Made by a program: the position numbers and the translations under genes. The notes under the pieces are model-generated. The model was not told the DNA's origin, made no database searches, and saw nothing but the letters and a program-made list of their open reading frames with translations. Below are positions 15,633 to 23,407 of a DNA stretch of 64,000 bases, one piece after another (within the stretch, counting starts at the first letter, position 1; every line of letters starts with the position of its first letter). Origin of the DNA: Paracnuella aquatica (GTDB lineage: Bacteria > Bacteroidota > Bacteroidia > Chitinophagales > Chitinophagaceae); contig NZ_QOWJ01000001.1 of the NCBI RefSeq assembly GCF_003332885.2, forward strand, positions 310,001-374,000, written 5' to 3'.

Positions 15633-17381
15633 ATGTCCTACTCCCTGTTCAGACGTAAGTCCATCGACAACCTCATGCACGAAAAAAAGGATGCGGAAAC
15701 GCATTCGCATGAATCCCTGCGGCGGGTACTTACGGTAAGGGACCTTACATTTTTTGGCATTGCGGCCATCATTGGTGCCGGCTCGTTCAGCAGTCTGGGT
15801 GCAGCGGTATTCACTGGCGGCCCCGGTGTTATTTTGCTGTTCATTATTTGCGGCATTGCATGTGGTTTTACCGCAATGTGCTATGCCGAGTTCGCCAGCC
15901 GCATTCCTATTTCCGGCAGTGCTTACACGTACGCTTATGCATCGTTTGGCGAACTGTTTGCCTGGGTCATTGGCTGGGCGCTGATCATGGAATATTCGAT
16001 CGGCAACATTTATGTGGCCTTTTCGTGGAGCGACTATTTTACCTCGCTGCTCGACCGAATCGGTTGGCATATCCCCGAATATTTTTCTACGTCTTATAAA
16101 GAAGCGCAACACGCCGTGGAAGCGGGCTCCGACCACCAGGAATCAATTTTGGCCTGGCAAAATGCACCACGCATCGGCGGCCTCCGCATGATCGCTGACC
16201 TGCCGGCCATTGCCATTGTTATATTCATTACGTTTCTGGTTTATCGCGGTGTAAAAGAGTCGCGCAACTTTAGCAACGTGATGGTGATCCTCAAACTTGC
16301 CGTTATTTTCCTCGTGATTGTTGTAGGTGCATTTTACATTGACACAGCCAACTGGACGCCGGTAAACAACACCGGGGTTAAATCGTTTTTGCCCAATGGC
16401 TTTGGCGGCATGATGCTGGCAGTGTCTGGTGTGTTTTACGCTTATATTGGTTTTGATGCAGTAAGTGTGTTGGCCGAAGAAAGCAAAAACCCGCAACGCG
16501 ATCTGCCACGCGGGATGATCTTTTCGCTGGTGCTGTGTACCATCATTTACATCCTGCTGTCGCTGGTGCTGACCGGGGTGCTCGATTACCGCCGGTTTGA
16601 AGGCGTTGGCGATCCGCTGGCTTTTATTTTTGAAGCAAAAGGCGTTGCATGGATGCAATTCTTGGTTTCGCTGGTGGCGGTTGTTGCCATGACCTCGGTG
16701 CTGTTGGTTTTTCAAATGGGCCAGCCCCGCATCTGGATGAGCATCAGCCGCGATGGCTTGCTGCCGCCACGTTTTCAGCAGATCCACCACAAGTTTAAAA
16801 CGCCTTCGTTTTCTACCATACTCACCGGCCTATTGGTGGGCATACCGCTCCTGTTTACCGACAAAACATTTGTTCTCGATTTTACTTCCATCGGAACCCT
16901 GTTTGCCTTTGTGCTGGTGTGCGGTGGTGTGTTGCTTATTCCCCGCAAGGAAAAAGTACCCGGCCGGTTCAACATGCCTTTTGTCAATGCCAAATATGTT
17001 TTTCCGCCGGTGATCATCGGTGCGCTGATTTTGCTTGCACTGCTGACGCCGCAATATTTCACAGAAATGTTCAACGGCGATTTCAGCGATTACTCCGCTG
17101 CCACCGATGGCAAAACGCATATTTTCCCGACCGCAGCCACCAAGATCGCCACCATTATTTTTTGGGCGGTCAACATTATGCTCGCCATCATGTGCTTTTT
17201 CCGCGAGTTGTCGTTGATCCCGGTTTTAGGATTGGTTACCTGTTTGTACCTGCTTACCGGCATGTCAGCCTCCAACTGGATGTGGTTTTTCATTTGGTTT
17301 GCCATTGGCTTGGTGGTGTATTTTATTTATGGTTACCGAAACAGCCATTTGCAACCAAAAACCGTTGCCACACCGGATTAA
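15633..17381 (+). CDS. APC-superfamily amino acid permease (cationic amino acid transporter type)
   Basis: Secondary transporter of amino acids in the inner membrane. The 582-aa protein has about 14 hydrophobic segments and the APC core motif near the N-terminus ('LTFFGIAAIIGAGSFSSLG'). It also has 'GSAYTYAYASFGELFAWVIGW', typical of the CAT/YfnA-type branch, and 'FYAYIGFDAVSVLAEES'. A hydrophilic insert around residues 145-185 separates two helices. Lies alone between heptad element B and the small lipoprotein gene. Substrate not determinable. Confidence 0.93.
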   Translation: MSYSLFRRKSIDNLMHEKKDAETHSHESLRRVLTVRDLTFFGIAAIIGAGSFSSLGAAVFTGGPGVILLFIICGIACGFTAMCYAEFASRIPISGSAYTYAYASFGELFAWVIGWALIMEYSIGNIYVAFSWSDYFTSLLDRIGWHIPEYFSTSYKEAQHAVEAGSDHQESILAWQNAPRIGGLRMIADLPAIAIVIFITFLVYRGVKESRNFSNVMVILKLAVIFLVIVVGAFYIDTANWTPVNNTGVKSFLPNGFGGMMLAVSGVFYAYIGFDAVSVLAEESKNPQRDLPRGMIFSLVLCTIIYILLSLVLTGVLDYRRFEGVGDPLAFIFEAKGVAWMQFLVSLVAVVAMTSVLLVFQMGQPRIWMSISRDGLLPPRFQQIHHKFKTPSFSTILTGLLVGIPLLFTDKTFVLDFTSIGTLFAFVLVCGGVLLIPRKEKVPGRFNMPFVNAKYVFPPVIIGALILLALLTPQYFTEMFNGDFSDYSAATDGKTHIFPTAATKIATIIFWAVNIMLAIMCFFRELSLIPVLGLVTCLYLLTGMSASNWMWFFIWFAIGLVVYFIYGYRNSHLQPKTVATPD

Positions 17382-17438
17382 ACCTTTCCACATTTTTGCA
17401 ATCCGACAAAGGATGAGTTGAGCGTAGTTTTGGCCCAA

Positions 17439-17472
17439 CATGCCGCATTTTCTACAAAAAGGGGGCGGCATG
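17439..17472. repeat. Inverted repeat between permease and lipoprotein genes
   Basis: CATGCCGC (17439-17446) and GCGGCATG (17465-17472) are perfect inverted repeats around an 18-nt loop. This could be an operator or an mRNA hairpin; no T-run follows. Confidence 0.5.
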
Positions 17473-17528
17473 AAAATGGAAAGTGTTGATGTGTGCCCGT
17501 CGCTCTATTTACCCTAAAGCATTCCCCA

Positions 17529-18026
17529 ATGAAAAAATTGTTACTCGGCCTGATGGCAGTAGTGCTGGTGGCCGCCAGTTGCTCTAAAGAAAACTCATTC
17601 GAACAGGAAACTGAAACAGCCTATTTCGTTCGCTTTAAAGTCGGTGGGGCCGTTCGGGAATATACCGATGTGGTGCTGGCCACAACCTCCACTGCGGGCG
17701 GCGTATTTACTGTAACCATCCAGGGGCAGGCCGACCTTGCAGGCAACAACCCCGAGGGAATTATTGTAACGGTGGCTGATAATGAGCCAGTTATTGCCCA
17801 GACATACAGCGAAGTGCCGGATAGCGACACGCCGGCCATGATGTTTCGCGATGATACCGGCAAAGAATTTTCCACGCTGTTTGCCACCACCCAAACGGGC
17901 CTGACGGTAAATATTTCCCGCATCAACAGCGAATCGGTCCGGGGCATTTTTTCCGGCAAAGCTTATAGCCTCGATGGCAACGAACTGGAAGTGACCGAAG
18001 GAACATTTTTTGCAAAATTTCAGTAA
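17529..18026 (+). CDS. Small lipoprotein of unknown function
   Basis: The 165-aa product starts with a lipoprotein signal (MKKLLLGLMAVVLVAASCSKE; lipobox VAASC). The body is beta-rich, with 'YFVRFKVGGAVREYTDVVLATT' and a closing 'GNELEVTEGTFFAKFQ'. This general pattern is common in Bacteroidetes lipoproteins with a small beta-sandwich, but I cannot assign a family. ATG 17529 directly precedes the signal peptide. Its own terminator follows at 18100. Confidence 0.8.
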   Translation: MKKLLLGLMAVVLVAASCSKENSFEQETETAYFVRFKVGGAVREYTDVVLATTSTAGGVFTVTIQGQADLAGNNPEGIIVTVADNEPVIAQTYSEVPDSDTPAMMFRDDTGKEFSTLFATTQTGLTVNISRINSESVRGIFSGKAYSLDGNELEVTEGTFFAKFQ

Positions 18027-18099
18027 GAACTAACGACATAACTCAGCAAAGCAAGGCCTTCATTGATTCAAGGCCCAAACATATAGGAACGCTTTAAGA

Positions 18100-18125
18100 A
18101 AATGCCCCGCTCCTGGGCATTTTTA
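18100..18125 (+). terminator. Intrinsic terminator after the 17529 lipoprotein gene
   Basis: AAATGCCC / GGGCATTT stem with a 7-nt loop and a T-run. Confidence 0.85.
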
Positions 18126-18130
18126 CGTAT

Positions 18131-18138
18131 TATTTTTG
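18131..18138 (+). promoter_or_regulatory. -7 box of the DUF2027-Smr gene
   Basis: TATTTTTG fits TAnnTTTG, 25 bases before the ATG. Confidence 0.6.
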
Positions 18139-18163
18139 CGGATTAAAGTAGAAGGCAAAACAC

Positions 18164-19180
18164 ATGAAGTTTCAGATCGGCGATAAGGTATTGGTGCTGC
18201 ATTCCAACGAAGAAGGAGAGGTGATCGACATCATCAACAAGCAAATGGTGATGGTGGAAGTGCGGGGGGTAAAATTCCCGGCGTACATCGACCAGCTTGA
18301 TTTTCCTTATTTCAAGCGGTTTTCCGAAAAGAAGATGTTTCCGCCCAAAAAGGAAAAAACCTACGTGGAAAACCTGCGCAAGGACAAAACGCCGCAACCC
18401 AAAGTTGTGGACGGCGTCTGGCTATCGTTTTTACCCGTAATGGACTCCGACGAATTTGGCGATGACGTGGTGGAACTGCTCAAGTTGCACCTCATTAACC
18501 GAACCGAGCGGAGTTTCAATTTTGTATATAAGCTCCAATTTTTTGGCGATACCGAGTTTGAGCTGAAAGGCGACATTGCGCCACAGCAGGATTTTTACCT
18601 GCACGATATCCCGTTCGGCGACATGAGCGACAACCCGAACTTTGCCTTTGAGTTTTCGCTGCCACAACCCGAAAAAGGCTTGGCACCTTTTTACGAAGCC
18701 AACCTGAAACTCAAAGGCAAACAGATCTTCCAGCAGATTGCGCAGATGCAGCAAAAAGGCGAGGCCAGTTTTAAATACCGCCTGTTTGAACACTACCCGC
18801 AAGTTACCGCCGAAGAGCCGGCCATGCTCGACCTGAGCTCGCTGGTGGCCAAAGGCGTAAAAGTGTACAATGCCAAGGAAGCCCGCAAACACCTGCCACC
18901 GGCCCGCTCGGTAGTGGACCTGCACATCGAAAAGCTGGAAGACAATTGGGAGCGCCTTTCTAACCCCGAAATCCTCGACATCCAGCTCCGCGAGTTTGAA
19001 AAATGGTACGAACTGGCCGTGGCGCACCACCTGCCGCACCTCATCATGATCCACGGCGTGGGCACCGGCAAGCTGCGCGATGAGATCCACGACATGCTGC
19101 GCCTTAAACGCGAAGTAAAATCGTTTGTCAACCGCTACCACCCGGCATACGGCTACGGCGCCACGGAGATTTATTTTTAA
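18164..19180 (+). CDS. DUF2027 and Smr domain protein
   Basis: The 338-aa cytoplasmic protein starts with a KOW/SH3-like stretch (MKFQIGDKVLVLHSNEEGEV) and a DUF2027 core (about 80-230). The C-terminal Smr domain (about 245-338) has the signatures 'VVDLHIEKLEDN' and 'LIMIHGVGTGKLRDEIHDML', ending 'HPAYGYGATEIYF'. Smr domains are nucleases related to the MutS2 C-terminus; in other bacteria they act on DNA or on mRNA at stalled ribosomes. The D-x-H and H-G-x-G residues are all present. It is upstream of rnpB, but rnpB has its own promoter. Confidence 0.9.
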   Translation: MKFQIGDKVLVLHSNEEGEVIDIINKQMVMVEVRGVKFPAYIDQLDFPYFKRFSEKKMFPPKKEKTYVENLRKDKTPQPKVVDGVWLSFLPVMDSDEFGDDVVELLKLHLINRTERSFNFVYKLQFFGDTEFELKGDIAPQQDFYLHDIPFGDMSDNPNFAFEFSLPQPEKGLAPFYEANLKLKGKQIFQQIAQMQQKGEASFKYRLFEHYPQVTAEEPAMLDLSSLVAKGVKVYNAKEARKHLPPARSVVDLHIEKLEDNWERLSNPEILDIQLREFEKWYELAVAHHLPHLIMIHGVGTGKLRDEIHDMLRLKREVKSFVNRYHPAYGYGATEIYF

Positions 19181-19204
19181 AACCTGCACGCAGAATTTTA
19201 AGCC

Positions 19205-19233
19205 TTTGGCTACGTAAGCCCGGATTATCTTTG
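19205..19233 (+). promoter_or_regulatory. Promoter of rnpB
   Basis: TTTG (19205-19208) and TATCTTTG (19226-19233) are separated by 17 bp, the clearest two-box Bacteroidetes promoter in the window. It ends about 5 bases before the RNA. Confidence 0.8.
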
Positions 19234-19237
19234 CGGC

Positions 19238-19622
19238 ACTGCAAGCCAAGCTATCGAGTAACCTGTTGGTTATTAGGAAAGTCCGGACAGCGTAGGGCAG
19301 CGCATCCTGCTAACGGCAGGACATTTGCCGCAGGGCAAAGCGAGCCAGTGCCACAGAAAATAACCGCCGGCTTAACCGCTGGTAAGGGTGAAAATGTGGG
19401 GTAAGAGCCCACGGCCCCGTTTGGAGACAAACGGGGCGGGTAAACCTTGCGTGCTGAAATGCCATGTATAGGACCGGTTGGAAGCGGCCCGTTTCCGCAA
19501 CAGCTTTGGTTGTTCACGGTCCAGGGTAGGCAGATACAGGTGGCTGGCAACAGCCATCGCAGATAAATGATAGCATTCCGCCGCAACGCGGAACACAGAA
19601 TCCGGCTTACTGGCTTGCAGTT
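19238..19622 (+). ncRNA. rnpB: RNase P RNA, bacterial type A
   Basis: Catalytic RNA that removes 5' leaders of tRNA precursors. The conserved P4 strands and core are visible: 'GGAAAGTCCGGACA' near 19278, 'GGTAAGGGTGAAA' in the specificity part near 19380, and 'AGATAAATGATAGC' with 'ACAGAATCCGGCTTAC' near the 3' end. The ends CTGCAAGCCA and TGGCTTGCAG pair to close helix P1, which sets the boundaries to within a few bases. About 385 nt, normal for Bacteroidetes. A perfect promoter lies directly upstream, and T-rich sequence plus a hairpin terminator lies downstream. Open frames on either strand here should not be annotated. Confidence 0.96.
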
Positions 19623-19667
19623 TTTTCTTTGCCGTGAATTTGTTGGAAAAATATTCTTTCGTTGATC

Positions 19668-19702
19668 AAACAGCCATTCCAATTGGAGTGGCTGTTTTTT
19701 TA
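19668..19702 (+). terminator. Intrinsic terminator downstream of rnpB
   Basis: AAACAGCCA / TGGCTGTTT stem, extended by TCC/GGA inside, then T7. If the RNA ends at 19622, this would be a back-up terminator. Confidence 0.8.
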
Positions 19703-19829
19703 TGTAGCCTGCTTCAGTATCGCTGTTCAACTTCCGTTGCGTCGCACACTTCGGCGTTCGGTTCCGCTATTCGGCATTTTTACAACTCTAATTGCTTTAC
19801 CCTTTGCCTACCACCCACGCTATTTGCCC

Positions 19830-19959
19830 TGTCATCCTGAGCGCAGCGAAGGATCTGAGCCTGTACCAGCACAAGTTTCAAAGAAAAAGTAAGCCTGCTT
19901 TTTGCACAACAGATTTTGTCACTACAATACTCAGATGCTTCGCTGCGCTCAGTATGACA
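19830..19959. repeat. REP-like inverted repeat element
   Basis: Two 27-bp arms (19830-19856 and 19933-19959) are inverted copies with 25 of 27 bases matching. The core CATCCTGAGCGCAGCGAAGG belongs to a repeat seen in intergenic DNA of many bacteria. The 76-bp centre shows no open frame. The rest of 19703-20082 holds no gene that I can support. Confidence 0.8.
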
Positions 19960-20082
19960 AAGGCAAGTGGCTGATTTTTTAAAAGAGTATTGAGCCGAAA
20001 CAAGAAAACGGATCAAAACTATTTGCTCCGACCAGCGTATTAAGCATTTATCAACACAACAACCCAAACATCACTTTCCAGC

Positions 20083-20988
20083 TCACGGCACCACCGGGTA
20101 CTTCACCACCCAGCCCGCCAACTCCATCAGCCAGGCAATGCCCAGGTGCACCGCCAGCCCGCCCCAAATGGACCGGGTGTGGTACGATACGATGCCCAGC
20201 AACATTCCGCCAAAAAATGAAGACACACATTCACCCAGCGGCTTGCCAAAATGAATAACGCAGTAAATAACCGCCATCGGCAAAATGGCCTGCGCTTTGG
20301 CCCAGCGGGAAAAATAGATCACCAGGAAACCCCGAAAAAAAAGCTCGATGGTAAAAAAGTCGATGCCATATGCAGCTTCAAAAAGAAGAAGCTTCCAACC
20401 TTGCTGCACATCGCCCGGCGCCAGCATGTGTAATGCTTTCGGGTACACCCGCAAAAAATCGGGCTGCGTGGCTGCGGCTGCAATCAGTGGTACCATCAGC
20501 AGCAGCATGATAAAATAAGGCATCATTCCCCGCGCCGGCGATCTTAAACCCATCACGGCGCCATCTTCACCAGCCCATCGTCTGATGAGCAGCAGCATGC
20601 CCGTAACAATCGCGGCTTTTGCGGTAAAATAAAAAACCGCGTTCCAGAATAGTTGTTGGGTTACCCGCGGGTACAGGTGAACCGGGGCGGTCATTTTCCA
20701 TGCAAAAACCAGTGGCGCCAACAACAACACCGCCCAAAAGGAACTGCTCCATTGAATAACACCTGGACGAAAGGCCCGGTACAAACCATAGGGCACTATA
20801 AGCACAACTAACAGCAATGCATACCAGCCAACAATCGGCAGCGGCTGCGGCAGGCGATACAGTGCACCATTAATGCCCAGCGCATAGTTGCAATAGATTA
20901 GCACCGACAGCAACGCCATGGCAATAAGGTGCACCGGCCAACAAACATCTTTTAAATAACTGCTAATATATTTAAGGATCGCTTTCAT
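20083..20988 (-). CDS. CPBP family membrane protein (Abi/CAAX protease-like), first catalytic Glu replaced
   Basis: The 301-aa protein has about eight membrane segments. CPBP intramembrane proteases carry EExxxR, FxxxH and a later H motif. Here the first motif reads I214-E215-L-F-F-R219, so the first glutamate is isoleucine. Histidines H246 ('YCVIHFGKPLGE') and H281 are present. 'SSFFGGMLLGIVSYHTRSIWGGLAVHLGIAWLME' is typical of the family. It may be catalytically altered. It stands alone with no bacteriocin-like neighbour, so a role in self-immunity is not supported. Divergent from the VOC lipoprotein gene. Confidence 0.82.
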   Translation of the reverse strand: MKAILKYISSYLKDVCWPVHLIAMALLSVLIYCNYALGINGALYRLPQPLPIVGWYALLLVVLIVPYGLYRAFRPGVIQWSSSFWAVLLLAPLVFAWKMTAPVHLYPRVTQQLFWNAVFYFTAKAAIVTGMLLLIRRWAGEDGAVMGLRSPARGMMPYFIMLLLMVPLIAAAATQPDFLRVYPKALHMLAPGDVQQGWKLLLFEAAYGIDFFTIELFFRGFLVIYFSRWAKAQAILPMAVIYCVIHFGKPLGECVSSFFGGMLLGIVSYHTRSIWGGLAVHLGIAWLMELAGWVVKYPVVP

Positions 20989-21069
20989 TGCCGGTGGCGA
21001 ATTTCGGCAAAAGCATCATCCGGCAATCGGCCGCAACAGCCGAATGCCTATTTTTATTCAAACGTTTGT

Positions 21070-21528
21070 ATGTCTATAAAAAAATGGTGGATCGCTTCTT
21101 CGTTGCTGTTAGCATTTGCTGCCTGTACCGTTTCCAAACCCGCCGCTACCAGCCTCGATCATATTGCGCTGTATACACAAAACTTAAAAACGAGCACCCA
21201 TTTTTACCAACATGTGCTGGGCCTCGACACCATACCCGAACCTTTTCATGATGGCAAGCATACCTGGTTTACGGTTGGCGGCGGTGCGGCACTGCACCTG
21301 ATTGTAGGCCTGGGTGCGCCGGTAGCGCAGAATAAAAACACGCACCTCTGTTTTAGGAAAGCATCTTTGCAACCGCTCATTGAACGGCTGGTGGCAGCCG
21401 GCGTGCCTTACGAAGATTGGGCGGGCACACCATCCAGCATCACTACCCGCGTGGATGGTGTGCACCAGATTTATTTTAAAGACCCGGATGGGCATTGGAT
21501 TGAGGTGAATGACGCCAGGAACCGGTGA
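21070..21528 (+). CDS. VOC (glyoxalase/bleomycin-resistance fold) protein exported as a lipoprotein
   Basis: The 152-aa product opens with a lipoprotein signal (MSIKKWWIASSLLLAFAACT; lipobox FAAC), unusual because VOC proteins are normally cytoplasmic. The VOC domain covers residues 29-148: 'SLDHIALYTQNLKTSTHFYQ', with the first metal-ligand type His, then 'HLCFRKASLQPLIERL' and the terminal 'IYFKDPDGHWIEVND' with the last Glu. It could be a periplasmic metal-dependent lyase or a binding protein. The last codons and the stop lie inside octad repeat element C. Substrate unknown. Confidence 0.88.
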   Translation: MSIKKWWIASSLLLAFAACTVSKPAATSLDHIALYTQNLKTSTHFYQHVLGLDTIPEPFHDGKHTWFTVGGGAALHLIVGLGAPVAQNKNTHLCFRKASLQPLIERLVAAGVPYEDWAGTPSSITTRVDGVHQIYFKDPDGHWIEVNDARNR

Positions 21529-21754
21529 ACCGGTGATTTGTATGATTTGGAAGGATTAAAGGATTTGAGTTCTGTTTGTCTATATCAATCTAATAACAGC
21601 AGTTGGGTTGAGATGTTGTCCATTTACGACGATCTTGAATAAGATTGTTATGGCAAAAACATTTTAATAAAGTTTACCAGCGTGCCAATTTGATAAAGGC
21701 GGAACTTGCAGCCGCTTATCATGCTATCATTTTAAATCATACAAATCACCGGTT
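21520..21754. repeat. Inverted-arm octad repeat element C
   Basis: The left arm consists of six 8-bp words in phase: AACCGGTG, AACCGGTG, ATTTGTAT, GATTTGGA, AGGATTAA, AGGATTTG (21520-21567). The right arm includes ATACAAAT and CACCGGTT (21739-21754). A 21-bp stretch, 21528-21548, is a perfect inverted repeat of 21734-21754. The first unit is coding (last residues and stop of the VOC gene), and the right arm ends 2 bases before the ATG of the fRMsr gene. The centre (21568-21727) holds no gene. Confidence 0.88.
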
Positions 21755-21756
21755 CC

Positions 21757-22242
21757 ATGGCTGAAGATTTATCAATAATCACCGGAAGCAAAGAAGAACA
21801 ATACGAAGGGCTGATGCCGCAAATAAAAGGTTTGCTGCACGGCGAACAAGATTTTGTTGCCAATATGGCCAACGTGGCAGCTGCTTTAAAAGAACAGTTC
21901 GGCTGGCTTTGGGTGGGCTTTTACCTCGTAAAAAATGGCGAGCTGGTATTGGGGCCGTTCCAAGGCCCGGTGGCCTGCACCCGCATTCGCAAAGGCCGTG
22001 GTGTTTGTGGCACCTCCTGGGCCGAAGCCCGCACCCTCATTGTGCCGGATGTAGAACAGTTTCCCGGTCATATTGCGTGCAGCAGCTTGTCGCGTTCCGA
22101 AATTGTAGTGCCGCTGATGCGCAATGGTGAAGTGATCGGCGTGCTTGATGCCGATAGCGCCGATCTTGATACGTTTGATGCAGCAGACCAGGCATACCTC
22201 GAGCAGATCGTTGCATTGGTGGTGGAAGGCAGCGCTATTTGA
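21757..22242 (+). CDS. msrC: Free methionine-(R)-sulfoxide reductase, GAF domain
   Basis: Reduces free L-methionine-(R)-sulfoxide using thioredoxin, part of oxidative damage repair in the cytoplasm. The 161-aa protein is one GAF domain of normal fRMsr length. It carries the three conserved cysteines at C74 ('VACTRI'), C84 ('GRGVCGTSW') and C108 ('GHIACSSLSRSEIVVP'), with the substrate residues of 'VGFYLV' and 'GVLDADS'. Its start codon lies 2 bases beyond the right arm of octad element C, so the mRNA leader is built from the element. Confidence 0.94.
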   Translation: MAEDLSIITGSKEEQYEGLMPQIKGLLHGEQDFVANMANVAAALKEQFGWLWVGFYLVKNGELVLGPFQGPVACTRIRKGRGVCGTSWAEARTLIVPDVEQFPGHIACSSLSRSEIVVPLMRNGEVIGVLDADSADLDTFDAADQAYLEQIVALVVEGSAI

Positions 22243-22344
22243 TCGGCACTGGTTTTCAACAGCGTATTTCCTATTCAAGCACAACCGGGTTACCCGGACC
22301 ACATGAAAGCATAGGGCTCCAACCAGCGGCTGCAATGGGTTTAT

Positions 22345-22352
22345 TACATTTG
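22345..22352 (+). promoter_or_regulatory. -7 box of fbp
   Basis: TACATTTG matches TAnnTTTG, 20 bases before ATG 22373. The predicted transcription start, near 22358, supports that ATG over the TTG at 22361. Confidence 0.7.
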
Positions 22353-22372
22353 TTTTCAAATTGACGATTGCA

Positions 22373-23407
22373 ATGAACCCTATTAACAGACAGGTGCTTA
22401 CCCTGGATGAATTCACCATCCAGCAGGTAAGACAAATTCCCAATGCCACTGGGGAGCTGAGTACGCTGCTCCGCGATATTGGCCTTGCCGCAAAACGCAT
22501 CAACGTAGAAGTAAACAAAGCCGGGCTGGTGGACATTTTAGGCGACGCCAATGCCACCAATGTGCAGGGCGAAGCCCAGAAAAAGCTCGACGTGTATGCC
22601 AATACCCAACTGATGGGTGTGCTGCGGCACGGCATCAGTTGTGCCGGCATAGCCTCCGAAGAACTCGATGACTTTGTGCCCTTCGACGACGACATCAGCC
22701 GCAACTCCAAATACGTGGTGCTGTTCGATCCGCTGGACGGCAGTTCCAATATTGATGTAAACATTTCCATCGGTACCATTTTCGGCGTGTACCGCCGCGT
22801 TACAGAACAAGGCAGCGCCGTGTCCGAAGCCGATTTTTTACAACCAGGCTTGCGGCAAGTGGCCGCAGGCTATGTAATTTATGGCAGCAGCACCATGCTG
22901 GTGTATGCCACCCGCAGGGGCGTCAATGGCTTTACGCTGGATCCGTCCATTGGTGAGTTTTGCCTCAGCCATCCCAACATCACCTGTCCGGCGAAAGGAA
23001 AAATTTATTCGGTCAACCATGGCAACTTTTTCCAATACAGTGCCGGCGTGCAGCGCTACATCAACCGCCTGCAGAAAAAAGGAGAGCTGCCCACGCAGGA
23101 GCCGTACACGCAGCGATACACCGGCAGCATGGTGGCCGACCTGCACCGCAACCTGGTTAAAGGCGGCATTTTTATGTACCCTGCTACATTTCAAAACAGG
23201 GATGGTAAATTGCGCCTGATGTACGAATGCAACCCGTTTGCGTTTATTGTGGAAGTGGCCGGTGGCAAAGCCACCGACGGCCTCAACCGCATTTTAAATA
23301 TTCAACCTACCAGCCTGCACCAACGGTGCCCGCTGTTTATTGGCTCCGCCCAAATGATGGAGGAACTGGAAAATTGCCTGATGCCGGCAACCACTACGCA
23401 TGGATAA
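22373..23407 (+). CDS. fbp: Fructose-1,6-bisphosphatase class I
   Basis: Hydrolyses fructose-1,6-bisphosphate to fructose-6-phosphate, the committed step of gluconeogenesis. The 344-aa protein has the class I metal site 'VVLFDPLDGSSNID', preceded by 'GIASEELDD' with the first catalytic glutamates. Also present are 'RYTGSMVADLHRNLVKGGIFMYP' for substrate binding and 'LMYECNPFAFIVEVAGGKATDG' near the end. ATG 22373 is chosen on promoter position. The stop overlaps the ABC ATPase start by 8 bases, so the two are translationally coupled. Confidence 0.96.
   Translation: MNPINRQVLTLDEFTIQQVRQIPNATGELSTLLRDIGLAAKRINVEVNKAGLVDILGDANATNVQGEAQKKLDVYANTQLMGVLRHGISCAGIASEELDDFVPFDDDISRNSKYVVLFDPLDGSSNIDVNISIGTIFGVYRRVTEQGSAVSEADFLQPGLRQVAAGYVIYGSSTMLVYATRRGVNGFTLDPSIGEFCLSHPNITCPAKGKIYSVNHGNFFQYSAGVQRYINRLQKKGELPTQEPYTQRYTGSMVADLHRNLVKGGIFMYPATFQNRDGKLRLMYECNPFAFIVEVAGGKATDGLNRILNIQPTSLHQRCPLFIGSAQMMEELENCLMPATTTHG

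Noticed and set aside
18431..19249. 272-codon minus-strand frame across the Smr gene
   Set aside because: Antisense shadow with valine/phenylalanine-rich composition; it also runs across the rnpB promoter.
19251..19730. Minus-strand open frames across 19251-19730
   Set aside because: The region is RNase P RNA; conserved RNA core and P1 pairing explain it.
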